This document shows positions 43,782 to 53,520 of a DNA stretch of 64,000 nt, piece after piece (the first letter of the stretch is position 1; every line of letters begins with the position of its first letter). Location: positions 2,108,001 through 2,172,000 of the forward strand of contig NZ_CP049156.1 of NCBI RefSeq assembly GCF_011493005.1, given 5' to 3'. Below the pieces are notes generated by a model, which was given only the letters and a program-made list of their open reading frames with translations, was not told the DNA's origin and made no database searches. The stretch is from Caballeronia sp. SBC1. Lineage in GTDB: Bacteria; Pseudomonadota; Gammaproteobacteria; Burkholderiales; Burkholderiaceae. The position numbers and the translations under genes were made by a program.

Positions 43782-44969
43782 TCATACGCGTTCAAAAATT
43801 GCCGCGATGCCCTGCCCGCCGCCAATGCACATTGTCACCAGCGCATAGCGTCCGCCCACGCGCTGCAACTCGTACAACGCCTTCACGGTGATCAGCGCGC
43901 CGGTTGCGCCAATCGGGTGGCCAAGCGAAATGCCCGAGCCGTTCGGATTGACTTTCGCGGGGTCCAGATCCAGCTCTTTGGATACCGCGCAAGCCTGCGC
44001 CGCGAACGCTTCGTTGGCTTCGATCACATCGAGGTCGGCAACGCTCAGTCCCGCCCGCTCCAACGCCTTGCGCGTGGCGGGAATTGGGCCAATGCCCATG
44101 TATTTCGGATCGACGCCCGCGTGCGCATAGGAGACCAGCCGCGCGAGCGGCTTCAGGCCACGCGCTTCAGCGGTACCGCGTTCCATCAGCACGACGGCGG
44201 CGGCCGCGTCGTTGATGCCCGACGCATTGCCCGCGGTCACCGTCCCGTTTTCTTTGGCAAACACAGGCTTGAGCTTCGTGAAATCCTGAAGCGTGGCGTT
44301 CAGACGGACGTGCTCGTCGGTATCGAAGACAATGTCGCCCTTCTTCGATGCCTGCGTCACGGCAAGAATCTGTTCCTTGAAATAACCCGCTTCAATAGCC
44401 CGCGCCGCACGCCGATGGGATTCGAGCGCAAGCTCGTCCTGCATCTCGCGCGAAATGCCGTATTTGGCGGCGACGTTTTCCGCCGTGACGCCCATATGGA
44501 TGGCATCGAAGGGATCGTGCAGCGCGCCGAGCATCATGTCGACGAGACGCGCGTCGCCCATGCGCTGTCCGAAGCGTGCCGACGGCGCCAGATACGGCGC
44601 GCGGCTCATGCTTTCCGCACCCCCGCCGATGGCGATATCGGTGTCGCCAAGCAGAATGGATTGAGCAGCCGAAACGATTGCCTGCAGGCCCGAACCGCAC
44701 AGGCGGTTGACGGTCAGCGCAGGCGCGTGCTGCGAGACGCCACCGTTCAACGCGGCGACGCGCGCCAGATACATGTCCTTGGGTTCGGTCTGGATCACAT
44801 TGCCGAACACCACATGGCCAACGTCCTCGCCAGACACGTTCGCTCGCGACAACACCTCCCGCACGACGCGCGCACCGAGATCCGTCGGGCTGAAGTCCTT
44901 CAGCGCACCGCCGAAATCGCCAATTGCGGTCCGCACGCCGCTGACCACCATCACTTCACGTTGTGCCAT
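43782..44969 (-). CDS. bktB: Acetyl-CoA C-acyltransferase (thiolase), BktB-type
   Basis: 395 residues. Thiolase catalytic residues are all present: acyl-forming Cys91 in VNRLCGSGLQA, His in SLGHPIGATGA and Cys in ALVTMCIGGGQG near the C-terminus. Length and the start MAQREVMVVSGVRTAIGDFGG resemble BktB of Cupriavidus, which condenses acetyl-CoA with propionyl-CoA for longer hydroxyacid monomers, as well as acting in fatty-acid degradation. It sits upstream of rimO rather than inside the pha operon. Specificity by similarity only. Confidence 0.88.
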   Translation of the reverse strand: MAQREVMVVSGVRTAIGDFGGALKDFSPTDLGARVVREVLSRANVSGEDVGHVVFGNVIQTEPKDMYLARVAALNGGVSQHAPALTVNRLCGSGLQAIVSAAQSILLGDTDIAIGGGAESMSRAPYLAPSARFGQRMGDARLVDMMLGALHDPFDAIHMGVTAENVAAKYGISREMQDELALESHRRAARAIEAGYFKEQILAVTQASKKGDIVFDTDEHVRLNATLQDFTKLKPVFAKENGTVTAGNASGINDAAAAVVLMERGTAEARGLKPLARLVSYAHAGVDPKYMGIGPIPATRKALERAGLSVADLDVIEANEAFAAQACAVSKELDLDPAKVNPNGSGISLGHPIGATGALITVKALYELQRVGGRYALVTMCIGGGQGIAAIFERV

Positions 44970-45059
44970 GAAAGCTCCTTCGTCTCAGTTGTTTTGTGTA
45001 TTCAGCGTCGAGAGTTGGACCAGGACCTCAATTCAAGACCTCGACTCAAGACCTAAAGC

Positions 45060-46451
45060 TCAGACTTCGCCCCACAAGTCGTGGCCATCGGCGCCGGTGA
45101 TTTTCACCGACACGAAATCGCCCGCCTTATAGCGCTTCGACGCCTTCTTTGCCGGCTCGATATACACCACACCGTCAATTTCCGGTGCATCCGCCGCGGT
45201 CCGGCCGACGCCGCCTTCGTTGCTCAGTTCATCGACAAGCACTTTCAGCGTCTTGCCAACCTTGCGTTTCATGCGTTCCGCCGACAATTCTTCGGCCAGT
45301 TCCATAAAACGCGCGCGACGGTCCTCACGCACTTCATCCGGCAGCGCGCCGTCGAGTTCGTTCGCCGTCGCGCCTTCGACTGGCGAATAAGCGAAACATC
45401 CGACCCGATCCAGATCGGCAATACGAATGAAGTCCAGTAGCGTCTGGAATTGTTCTTCCGTTTCACCCGGAAATCCGGCGATAAACGTACTCCGGATCGT
45501 CAGGTCCGGGCACATTGCCCGCCATTTCTGCACGCGTTCCAGCACCTTCTCGGCGTTCGCCGGGCGCTTCATACGCTTGAGCACTTCGGGGTGCGCGTGC
45601 TGGAACGGGACATCCAGATACGGCAACACATGACCCTTCAACGGTCCTTCGGCCATCATCGGAATGACTTCGTCGACGCTCGGGTAGGGGTACACATAGT
45701 GCAGGCGGACCCACGCGCCATATTGCGCGGCGAGTTCGCCCAACGCGCCGACGAGATCCGTCATGCGCGTCTTCACCGGCTTGCCGTTCCAGAAACCGGT
45801 GCGATATTTGACATCGACGCCATACGCGCTCGTGTCCTGCGAGATCACGAGCAGCTCCTTGACCCCGGATTTGAACAGGTTCTCGGCTTCGAGCATTACG
45901 TCGGCCAGCGGGCGCGACACCAGATCGCCACGCATGGACGGGATGATGCAGAACGTGCAGCGGTGGTTACAACCTTCCGATATCTTCAGATACGCGTAAT
46001 GCCGCGGCGTCAGCTTGATGCCGGCAGGCGGCACGAGATCGATGAACGGATCATGCGGCTTGGGCAAATGCAGATGCACGTGACTCATGACTTCGGCGGT
46101 CGCGTGCGGACCGGTCACGGCCAGCACTTTCGGATGCACTTCCTGGATCAAACCGGTCCCGCTCGCGCTTTTCTTTGCACCGAGACAACCGGTGACGATC
46201 ACCTTGCCGTTCTCGTGCAGCGCCTCGCCAATGGCGTCGAGGCTTTCCTGCACGGCTTCATCGATGAATCCGCAGGTGTTGACCACGACGAGATCAGCGC
46301 CGTCGTAGGAGCCAGAAATCTCGTACCCTTCCGCGCGCAGTTGCGTGATGATTTGCTCGGAGTCCACCAAGGCTTTTGGGCACCCGAGTGAAACGAACCC
46401 GACTTTAGGGGCCGATGGGGTCGGCACGGCGGGGGAAATGGTCTGCGACAT
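45060..46451 (-). CDS. rimO: Ribosomal protein S12 methylthiotransferase RimO
   Basis: 463 residues. The N-terminal methylthiotransferase domain has cysteines at 24, 60 and 89 ([27 protein letters not shown]) for one iron-sulfur cluster; the radical-SAM triad is CNHRCTFC (C161, C165, C168) in [19 protein letters not shown]-terminal TRAM domain ends [10 protein letters not shown]. It adds a methylthio group to Asp89 of S12 (established for E. coli RimO). The TxxGC-type residues that separate RimO from MiaB are consistent with RimO. Confidence 0.94.
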   Translation of the reverse strand: MSQTISPAVPTPSAPKVGFVSLGCPKALVDSEQIITQLRAEGYEISGSYDGADLVVVNTCGFIDEAVQESLDAIGEALHENGKVIVTGCLGAKKSASGTGLIQEVHPKVLAVTGPHATAEVMSHVHLHLPKPHDPFIDLVPPAGIKLTPRHYAYLKISEGCNHRCTFCIIPSMRGDLVSRPLADVMLEAENLFKSGVKELLVISQDTSAYGVDVKYRTGFWNGKPVKTRMTDLVGALGELAAQYGAWVRLHYVYPYPSVDEVIPMMAEGPLKGHVLPYLDVPFQHAHPEVLKRMKRPANAEKVLERVQKWRAMCPDLTIRSTFIAGFPGETEEQFQTLLDFIRIADLDRVGCFAYSPVEGATANELDGALPDEVREDRRARFMELAEELSAERMKRKVGKTLKVLVDELSNEGGVGRTAADAPEIDGVVYIEPAKKASKRYKAGDFVSVKITGADGHDLWGEV

Positions 46452-46567
46452 AGGTGGGTCCGGCGTATAGCGGTGACGATGGCGACAAATGGGGACGGTG
46501 CGGCAAGGCTAAAGGGTCCGATGTCCATGAAGACACAGCCCGAACAGCGTCCTGCGCACACAACCGT

Positions 46568-47620
46568 TTATTGTACCGCGCCAGCGACGGTGCAGCCGGA
46601 CGAGTGGCAAGGCGCTCCCGGATCGAGCAGGTCAAGGGCCGCGCGTTGATATGCCGGTATCCAGTCGTTGAATGCCGGAACGCCCTCGATCACTTCAAGA
46701 ATTTCGTGCGAGTCATGCACGCGCCGGATGGCTGCGTGCAGTTCGGCAGCCTGCGGCCAGGTCCGCTTGAGATAGCTGAGCCACATTTTGACGCGTCCGT
46801 GCTCATGACGGGTCGCGACACAGACTTGCAGTTTTCTCAGGTAATCGGCGAGCAAACCCAGCACGACCGGCCATTCCTCGCCGGAAGGCGTCCGGCCCAT
46901 CAGCCCGCGGATGCGTAAAGCCAGGAACGGATCCGAGACGGCGCCGCGCCCGATCATCACGTCCGCACAGCCGCTGATGGTCCGGCACCGCCCCCAGTCC
47001 GCCACTGTCCAGACTTCTCCGTTGGCAATGACAGGCACGTCCACGGCGGCGCCAATACGCGCGATCCATTCCCAGTGGGCTGGCGGCCGGTAGCCATGGT
47101 CACGCGTCCTGGCGTGCACGACAAGGGCGGCGGCGCCGCCTTCCGCCAGTGCGGTCGCACAGTCGATCGCGAGCGAAGTATCGGACACGCCAAGCCGCAT
47201 TTTTGCTGTCACGGCGATGTCGGCAGGCACCGCCGCGCGAACGGACGAAACGATCCGGTTCAGCTGTTCAGGGTGCGCCAGAAGCATCGCGCCGCCGCCG
47301 TGCCGATTGACAATTTTGGCGGGGCAGCCGAAGTTCAGGTCGATTCCATGCGGCGACAGACTGGCCGCTTGGGCCGCATTCAACGCCATCCATTCGGGAT
47401 CGCTGCCGAGCAATTGAATCACCATCGGTGTCCCGCCGGGTGTACGGGCTCCGTGGAGGACTTCGGGCGCCTCTCTCGCGTAGGCACTTCGGGGAAGCAC
47501 CGAGCCGGTCACCCTGACGAATTCGGACACGCACCCGTCGAATCCGCCTGTGCTGGTCAGCGCATCACGCAGCACGTAGTCCGCAAGCCCTTGCATGGGC
47601 GCAAGAAACAGCCGGCTCAT
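46568..47620 (-). CDS. dusC: tRNA-dihydrouridine synthase C
   Basis: 350 residues, start ATG 47620. Dus landmarks: LFLAPMQGLADYVLR at the N-terminus, the FMN/substrate site NFGCPAKIVNRHGGGAMLL with catalytic Cys, and VHARTRDHGYRPPAHW. The QGLADYVLR opening and RHGGGAMLL pattern fit DusC, which reduces U16 of tRNA in E. coli. It is followed by the rimO start region 116 bases away. Upstream lies a 421-base non-coding gap. Confidence 0.92.
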   Translation of the reverse strand: MSRLFLAPMQGLADYVLRDALTSTGGFDGCVSEFVRVTGSVLPRSAYAREAPEVLHGARTPGGTPMVIQLLGSDPEWMALNAAQAASLSPHGIDLNFGCPAKIVNRHGGGAMLLAHPEQLNRIVSSVRAAVPADIAVTAKMRLGVSDTSLAIDCATALAEGGAAALVVHARTRDHGYRPPAHWEWIARIGAAVDVPVIANGEVWTVADWGRCRTISGCADVMIGRGAVSDPFLALRIRGLMGRTPSGEEWPVVLGLLADYLRKLQVCVATRHEHGRVKMWLSYLKRTWPQAAELHAAIRRVHDSHEILEVIEGVPAFNDWIPAYQRAALDLLDPGAPCHSSGCTVAGAVQ

Positions 47621-48041
47621 GCGAGAACGGCTTCCAGGCTGCTTTGGCGACTCTCGCGGTTATAGGAGTGAAGCAAAGCCAACTTTATGAGCGACGGACC
47701 TGCTGGTACGGGACATGTTGTGGTCTGGCGATGTGAGTGCCGGGCGGCGCTTGAGCACCGGACAGGCACGAAGCTAACGAGCGCAGCGGCGCGTGCGCTG
47801 CCGTTAGTGTCCCTGCTCGAAAGCAGGACAAAAGACGCTTGAAAAGGCGAGAACCGGTGCGGCATCCGCCACAGGGCGACGTATTTGCCTTGATTCGCCT
47901 TGGGCGCTGCGGCGCTGCGCTACAAACCGATATTGTACCGTGAGCGGGAGTGCCCTCGAATGCCGCGGCCCAACCTTGACCCGCGCGGCTTTTCAGGCCG
48001 TCGCAAGTCTGCTTCAAACCAAACGCCGCGCCCAACCTCGC
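47621..48041. repeat. Structured gene-free interval between dusC and phaR
   Basis: 421 bases with no credible gene. A strong bulged hairpin, CTAACG(47774-47779)-AGC-GCAGCG(47783-47788) pairing with CGCTGC-CGTTAG (47796-47807), is followed by a smaller stem at GTCCCTGCT/AGCAGGAC (47808-47828). Short minus-strand frames that stay open here look like low-information Arg/Ser strings; I believe similar strings occur repeatedly in Burkholderia genomes, hinting at a repeated element or structured RNA rather than protein. Confidence 0.4.
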
Positions 48042-48674
48042 TTACTTCTTCTCCGGCGTGCCGCTCGGCGGAGTCGTGGTCGTGGTCGTGGTCGTAGCAG
48101 GCGTCGCGGCCGCAGTCCCGGCCGTAGCCGGCGTCGGGAACGGGAACGTGTTGAACATCGACTTCGCCTGGGTCTGCATTTGCTCCTGCATCTGCACGAA
48201 CATGTTCTTCGATTGCTCGATATAGCTCGTCATCATCCCCTGCATCATGGGCGCCTGCATGTTCATGAACTGCGACCAGACTTCAGGATTGAGCGGTACC
48301 GAGTTACCGTCGATCAGCCCCTTCGACTGGTCGGTGAGCTTATGCTGAATGTCGATGAACGCCTGGATATTCTTCTCCAGATACGTGCCCATCATGCCCT
48401 GCATGGCGTTGCCGTAGAAGCGGATAATCTGCGAAAGCATGGTCGATGAAAACATCGGCAAGCCACCGCTTTCTTCTTCCAGAATGATCTGCAACAGAAT
48501 GCTGCGCGTCAGGTCTTCGGCGGACTTGGCGTCCATCACCTTGAACTCTTCCTGGTCGAGCACGAGCTGTTTGACGTCGGAAAGCGTGATGTAGGTGCTG
48601 GTTTCGGTATCGTAAAGCCGGCGATTCGGATATTTTTTTATGAGTCGTTCGGCGGATTTCTTTGTAGTGGTCAT
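48042..48674 (-). CDS. phaR: Polyhydroxyalkanoate synthesis regulator PhaR
   Basis: 210 residues. The conserved DNA/PHB-binding N-terminus is plain: RLIKKYPNRRLYDTETSTYITLSDVK, followed by the second conserved region QIILEEESGGLPMFSSTML and an amphipathic helical region. PhaR represses phasin and related genes until PHB granules titrate it away. The C-terminus is low complexity with a run of eight Thr encoded by repeated ACG/ACC codons (48072-48100). It is the last gene of the phaCAB-R cluster, 174 bases after phaB. Confidence 0.94.
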   Translation of the reverse strand: MTTTKKSAERLIKKYPNRRLYDTETSTYITLSDVKQLVLDQEEFKVMDAKSAEDLTRSILLQIILEEESGGLPMFSSTMLSQIIRFYGNAMQGMMGTYLEKNIQAFIDIQHKLTDQSKGLIDGNSVPLNPEVWSQFMNMQAPMMQGMMTSYIEQSKNMFVQMQEQMQTQAKSMFNTFPFPTPATAGTAAATPATTTTTTTTPPSGTPEKK

Positions 48675-48848
48675 GTAACGCCTTTAAACGCAAAACTCAA
48701 ACTGTGCCGACGGACTCCGCGTAATTGAAAGCGACGCAAGCCGCCGGTTCGTAGTCGGTGCCGGCGAACCGGCATCCAGTTGCAACGTTCCGCTCCGACG
48801 CGGGACGCGCGGCGCGCACAGCCTGATGGCGCGCCGCCTGAAGCCCCC

Positions 48849-49589
48849 TCACCCCATGTGCAAGCCGCCATTCAGCGAGAAATCGGCACCCGTGGAAAAA
48901 CCCGATTCCTCCGATGCCAGCCACGCCACGATCGAACCAATTTCCTCCGGCCGCCCAAGCCGGCGAACTGGAATGGTCGCAACGATTTTCTCGAGCACGT
49001 CCGGGCGGATCGACTTCACCATATCCGTCCCGATGTACCCCGGCGAGATAGTATTGACCGTCACGCCCTTGGTCGCCACTTCTTGCGCCAGCGCCATCGT
49101 GAAGCCGTGAATGCCGGCCTTCGCGGTGGAATAGTTGGTCTGGCCAAACTGCCCTTTCTGACCATTCACCGACGAAATATTGATGACGCGTCCAAAACCG
49201 CGCTCGACCATGCCGTCGATCACCTGCTTCGTCACGTTGAAGAGACTCGTCAGGTTGGTATCGATCACCGCGGTCCAGTCTTCGTGCGTCATCTTCCGGA
49301 ACACGACGTCGCGCGTGATGCCCGCGTTGTTCACCAGGATATCGATCTCGCCGACTTCGGCCTTGACCTTGTCGAAGGCGTTCTTGGTCGACTCCCAGTC
49401 GCCCACGTTGCCTTCGGACGCGATGAAGTCGTAGCCCAGCGCCTTTTGCTCCTCGATCCATTTGACCCGGCGCGGCGAATTCGGTCCACAGCCCGCGACG
49501 ACCGTGTAGCCGTCCTTATGCAGCCGCTGGCAGATACTCGTACCAATGCCGCCCATGCCGCCCGTCACATACGCTACTCGTTTCGTCAT
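48849..49589 (-). CDS. phaB: NADPH-dependent acetoacetyl-CoA reductase PhaB
   Basis: 246 residues, a short-chain dehydrogenase. Cofactor motif TGGMGGIG (9-16), NNAG, catalytic triad S140, Y153 and K157 (NISSVNG; TNYSTAKAG). The start MTKRVAYVTGGMGGIG and end GGLHMG match PhaB. It reduces acetoacetyl-CoA to (R)-3-hydroxybutyryl-CoA, the PhaC substrate. The gap to phaA is 90 bases. Confidence 0.95.
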   Translation of the reverse strand: MTKRVAYVTGGMGGIGTSICQRLHKDGYTVVAGCGPNSPRRVKWIEEQKALGYDFIASEGNVGDWESTKNAFDKVKAEVGEIDILVNNAGITRDVVFRKMTHEDWTAVIDTNLTSLFNVTKQVIDGMVERGFGRVINISSVNGQKGQFGQTNYSTAKAGIHGFTMALAQEVATKGVTVNTISPGYIGTDMVKSIRPDVLEKIVATIPVRRLGRPEEIGSIVAWLASEESGFSTGADFSLNGGLHMG

Positions 49590-49679
49590 TGCTCGCTCCG
49601 TTTATCGTTATGCGCGCCTGAAGCCGGGCTTGCCTGCTGACCCGAACCGCGGCGCGCGGTGCTCTAGCACACTGTCTCC

Positions 49680-50861
49680 CTACGGCCGCTCGACTGCGAG
49701 CGCCACGCCCATACCGCCGCCGATACACAGCGACGCCAGTCCTTTCTTCGCATCGCGTTTCTGCATTTCATGCAGCAGCGTGACGAGAATCCGGCAGCCG
49801 GACGCACCAATCGGATGACCGATCGCGATCGCCCCGCCGTTCACGTTGACCTTCGACGTGTCCCAGCCCATCTGCTGATGCACGGCCAGCGCCTGCGCTG
49901 CAAATGCTTCGTTGATTTCCATCAGGTCGAGGTCCGACGCGGACCAGCCCGCGCGTTCCAGGCAGCGCTTCGATGCCGGGACCGGACCCATGCCCATCAC
50001 CTTGGGATCGACGCCCGCGTTTGCATACGCCTTGATGCGCGCGATGGGCGTAAGACCAAGCGCTTCGGCCTTCTTGGCCGACATCACGATCACGCCCGCA
50101 GCGCCATCGTTTAGACCGGAAGCGTTCGCCGCGGTCACCGTGCCTTCCTTCGAGAACGCCGGCTTCAGGCTGGACAGCGATTCGGCTGTCACGCCATGAC
50201 GCACGAACTCGTCGGTGGCAAAACGCAGCGGCTCGCCTTTGCGCTGGGGAATTTCAACGGGCACGATTTCATCGTTGAAACGGCCCGACTTCTGCGCTGC
50301 TTCCGCCTTGTTTTGCGACAGCGCCGCAAACTCATCCTGCGCTGCGCGCGTAATGCCGTATTCCTTCGCGACGTTTTCCGCCGTGATGCCCATATGGATC
50401 GAGTTGAAAGCGTCCCATAGGCCGTCCACGATCATCGAATCGATCAGCTTCGCGTCGCCCATGCGGAAACCGTCGCGTGAGCCCGGCAACACGTGCGGCG
50501 CCGCGCTCATGTTTTCCTGGCCGCCTGCGATCACGATGTCGGCATCGCCCGCGATAATCGCGTTTGCCGCCAGCATTACCGCCTTCAGGCCCGATCCGCA
50601 TACCTTGTTGATGGTCATGCCCGGCACCGAGCTGGGCAAACCTGCCTTGATCAGCGACTGGCGTGCCGGGTTCTGGCCGGAGCCGGCCGTTAGAACCTGG
50701 CCGAGGATCACTTCACTGATCTGCTCGGGCTTGAGGTTCGAACGCTCGAGCAATGCGCGAATCACGATTGCGCCAAGGTCAGGCGCGGCGATTTTCGCCA
50801 GTGACCCGCCGAATTTGCCGACGGCCGTCCGTGCGGCCGATACGATCACTACGTCTGTCAT
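49680..50861 (-). CDS. phaA: Acetyl-CoA acetyltransferase (beta-ketothiolase) PhaA
   Basis: 393 residues, start ATG 50861 with AAAGGAAAC upstream (the longer open frame to 50993 has no fit). Thiolase catalytic residues: Cys88 in [12 protein letters not shown], His in [10 protein letters not shown] and Cys in [10 protein letters not shown]. It condenses two acetyl-CoA into acetoacetyl-CoA, the first step to PHB. Lies between phaC and phaB on the minus strand. Confidence 0.95.
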   Translation of the reverse strand: MTDVVIVSAARTAVGKFGGSLAKIAAPDLGAIVIRALLERSNLKPEQISEVILGQVLTAGSGQNPARQSLIKAGLPSSVPGMTINKVCGSGLKAVMLAANAIIAGDADIVIAGGQENMSAAPHVLPGSRDGFRMGDAKLIDSMIVDGLWDAFNSIHMGITAENVAKEYGITRAAQDEFAALSQNKAEAAQKSGRFNDEIVPVEIPQRKGEPLRFATDEFVRHGVTAESLSSLKPAFSKEGTVTAANASGLNDGAAGVIVMSAKKAEALGLTPIARIKAYANAGVDPKVMGMGPVPASKRCLERAGWSASDLDLMEINEAFAAQALAVHQQMGWDTSKVNVNGGAIAIGHPIGASGCRILVTLLHEMQKRDAKKGLASLCIGGGMGVALAVERP

Positions 50862-51165
50862 TTCAGTTTCCTTTGAGAATCGAAAGTGGTAGCCCGGGTT
50901 TAGCCGGCTGACTGCATGGCCGGCTGGATGCGTGTTCGCGCTTGCCCCTTGTTTGCCTGCGCCGTTTTCAACCGGTGCAGGCGACGCTCTCAACAGCGCT
51001 GGCTTGCGGTTACCTCAGGGTTCTTCGGGTTTCAGCAACTGCAATAAAACAATACGTTGGATACTGTTGACCGGTCACGTCCGAAATGCAATCGGGTCCG
51101 ATCCGCATGACCCGCCCTGGCCGTCACTCGAAACATCTTTCAGCCGTGCAGATCATGCAAAAACC
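50862..51165. other. phaC-phaA intergenic region with hairpin
   Basis: 304 bases without a gene. A 10-bp hairpin, GCCTGCGCCG (50955-50964) with CGGTGCAGGC (50973-50982) and one G-U pair, lies in the 5' part of the phaA leader. It could slow transcription from phaC into phaA or mark a processing point. No separate promoter is convincing. Confidence 0.45.
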
Positions 51166-53136
51166 TTATTGGTCCCGCTGCAGGACGTAACGTCCCGGCG
51201 CCGGCTCGATCACCGGAAAATCATCGGACCCAAGCGTTGGCTTCGGCTTTACCTTCTTGCCGGCGTAACCATCGAGCCATTGCGTCCACGTGGGCCACCA
51301 GCTACCCGGATGTTCGGTCGCGCCTTCGAACCATGCATCCGGGTCTTCGGGCAGGGTTTTATCGGCGTTATCGAGAACCCAGAAACTGCGCTTGTTCTTC
51401 GATGGCGGATTGATCACGCCGGCAATATGCCCCGACGCCCCAAGCACGAACGTCTGCGGTCCGGTCAGCAAAGGTGCGGACGCATACGCCGCCGTCCACG
51501 GCACAATGTGATCCTCGCGTGATCCGTACAAAAACGTCGGCACATCGATCTTCGACAAATCCAGCTGCTCACCACACGCAGTCAGTTCGCCCGGATTGCG
51601 CAGGCGATTTTCCAGATAGGTGTTACGCAAATACCAGACGAACATCGGGCCCGGCAGATTGGTTGAATCGCTGTTCCAGTAAAGCAGGTCAAACGCCTGC
51701 GGCGTACGGCCCTTCAGGTAGTTGTCCACCACGTAGTTCCACACCAGATCGTTCGGGCGCAGATACGAGAACGTGTTGGCGAACTCGACACCACGCATCA
51801 GCGCAGGCGGTTTGCCATTCTTGCCGCCAATGGTCTGCTCGCGCATCTGCACATGCTGCTCATCGATAAACACATCGAGCACGCCCGTGTCCGAGAAATC
51901 GAGCATGGCGGTCAGCAAGGTCATGGAGGCAACCGGATGTTCCCCACGCGCGGCCAGCACGGCCAGAGCGCTTGCGAGCAACGTGCCGCCGACGCAGAAG
52001 CCGAGCGTGTTGATCTGCTCGCGGCCGCTGATCTGCTTGACTACATCGATAGGCGCAAGCACGCCTTCCTCGATGTAATTGTCCCAGGTCTTGTGCGCGA
52101 TCGACGCATCCGCATTACGCCACGAGATCATGAAAACCTGATGGCCGGCGTCAAGCGCATGGCCGACGAGCGAGCCTTCCGGCTGCAGGTCGAGGATGTA
52201 GAACTTATTGATGCACGGTGGCACGATCAACAGCGGCCGCTCTCTCACGGTCGCCGTGCGCGGCGTGTACTGGATCAGTTGCAGCAGGTCGTTCTCGAAC
52301 ACGACCGAGCCTTGCGTGGTTGCAATGTTCTTGCCGACGACAAAACCGGATTCATCGCTTTGCTGGATCTTGCCGCGCTGCATGTCGGCGAGCAGATTCA
52401 GCATGCCCTTTTGCAGACTCTCGCCACGGCTCTCGATCAGCGCCTGCTGCGCCTCCGGATTCAACGCAATGTAATTACTCGGCGATGCCGCTGCTGCCCA
52501 CTGCTGTACGGCGAACCTGATGCGTTCGCGGGTCTTGTGATCGCCTTCGACCGATTCGGCAAGCTCCTGCAAATAACGCGCGTTCAGCACATACCAGGCC
52601 GCGGCAAATGCGAAACCAGGCGCGGATTGCCACGCAGCCCCGCTGAAGCGACGGTCTTTCAGCGTCGACAGGTCGATGCTTTGCTCAGTGGTCTGCTTGA
52701 TGAGTTCCATGGCGTCGCGCGAGAAACTGGATTGCAGTTCCTGCAGGCGCTGCGGCGCGATAGCTGCGGTCGGAATCGGCGGCATTGCCGGCATCGCGAA
52801 CGGCAATTGACCACCGGCGCCGCCGCTGTTGCCGACACCCATGCCCGGAAAACCAGGAAGCGCCGGGAAGCCACCCAACGCTGCAAACGGATTCGCAGAT
52901 ATTGATCCCGCCGATTCCGCTTGCGCCGGATTCGCCTGGGCGGCAAGCTTTTGCCACTGGGCCGGGTCGGCTACCGCACGCCAGGTGTTGAGCCATTGCT
53001 CGAACATCTTTTGCACTGCCGCTGGATCTGCAGCGGGCATGCCGAAAGACGCGCCCGGCACGCCCGGCGAAGCCTTGGCAGTAGACGGACCTGATGAACC
53101 CGATGACGATGAAGATGAAGATCTGGAGGCAGCCAT
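51166..53136 (-). CDS. phaC: Class I poly(3-hydroxyalkanoate) synthase PhaC
   Basis: 656 residues against about 590 in Cupriavidus. The nucleophile is Cys381 in the lipase-like box GFCVGGT, with Asp542 in SREDHIVPW and His570 in GASGHIAGVINPP completing the triad. Other landmarks are PPCINKFYILDLQPEGSLVG and MISWRNADAS. It polymerises (R)-3-hydroxyacyl-CoA into PHB granules. The N-terminus is extended by a Ser run and a Gly/Pro-rich stretch (about 70-125). It heads the phaC-phaA-phaB cluster. Start ATG 53136 with weak Shine-Dalgarno. Confidence 0.95.
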   Translation of the reverse strand: MAASRSSSSSSSGSSGPSTAKASPGVPGASFGMPAADPAAVQKMFEQWLNTWRAVADPAQWQKLAAQANPAQAESAGSISANPFAALGGFPALPGFPGMGVGNSGGAGGQLPFAMPAMPPIPTAAIAPQRLQELQSSFSRDAMELIKQTTEQSIDLSTLKDRRFSGAAWQSAPGFAFAAAWYVLNARYLQELAESVEGDHKTRERIRFAVQQWAAAASPSNYIALNPEAQQALIESRGESLQKGMLNLLADMQRGKIQQSDESGFVVGKNIATTQGSVVFENDLLQLIQYTPRTATVRERPLLIVPPCINKFYILDLQPEGSLVGHALDAGHQVFMISWRNADASIAHKTWDNYIEEGVLAPIDVVKQISGREQINTLGFCVGGTLLASALAVLAARGEHPVASMTLLTAMLDFSDTGVLDVFIDEQHVQMREQTIGGKNGKPPALMRGVEFANTFSYLRPNDLVWNYVVDNYLKGRTPQAFDLLYWNSDSTNLPGPMFVWYLRNTYLENRLRNPGELTACGEQLDLSKIDVPTFLYGSREDHIVPWTAAYASAPLLTGPQTFVLGASGHIAGVINPPSKNKRSFWVLDNADKTLPEDPDAWFEGATEHPGSWWPTWTQWLDGYAGKKVKPKPTLGSDDFPVIEPAPGRYVLQRDQ

Positions 53137-53520
53137 ATCCGCGTTTGACCTAAGCGTCCCGAGAGACTGAGTTGCTGATGCAGGCGTGACGTGGAGCCGC
53201 GTCGTCGTGATCGTCGAGCTGGGCTGCTAAACGCCCGACCGCGATGATGTGACCTTGCTACGCCGTGCGCTTTTGTGAAACATTCTTGCTCCACGGTGCA
53301 AGGCGTGTCAATGCGTCGCCTTGATTTTGACGCAGTGCGATATTTTTTTCATCATCGTTTTCCCGATGTGACGCGGTGATGAATGTCAAGAAATGTTGCG
53401 CAACATAAGGCGCGCCTGTCGCGAGCGGCCACGTTTTAGTCGCGCGGCAAAAAGCGCGCGCTGAGGCGTGGCGAAACATCAGGTCATAGATGGTTTGAAC
53501 CGGATCTGCGCCGGTCCGGT
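53137..53520 (-). promoter_or_regulatory. phaC promoter region
   Basis: 384 bases between phaC and pgeF, both minus strand, so this is the phaC leader and promoter. A candidate promoter is TTGACA (53306-53311) and AAGAAT (53282-53287) with an 18-base spacer on the minus strand. A 14-base perfect palindrome at 53393-53406 is listed separately. Confidence 0.45.
53393..53406. promoter_or_regulatory. Perfect palindrome upstream of phaC
   Basis: ATGTTGCGCAACAT, 14 bases reading the same on both strands, lies 257 bases before the phaC start and about 80 bases upstream of the candidate -35. PhaR sites are described as TGC/GCA-type palindromes, so PhaR or another repressor could bind; the identity is inferred. 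Confidence 0.5.

Noticed and set aside
47621..48041. tRNA, RNase P RNA or tmRNA in the dusC-phaR gap
   Set aside because: I looked for a tRNA T-arm, RNase P core motifs and a tmRNA tag frame by eye and found none; only local stems.
48072..48100. Triplet repeat tract as possible CRISPR or satellite
   Set aside because: It is a Thr codon run inside the phaR tail, not spaced repeats.
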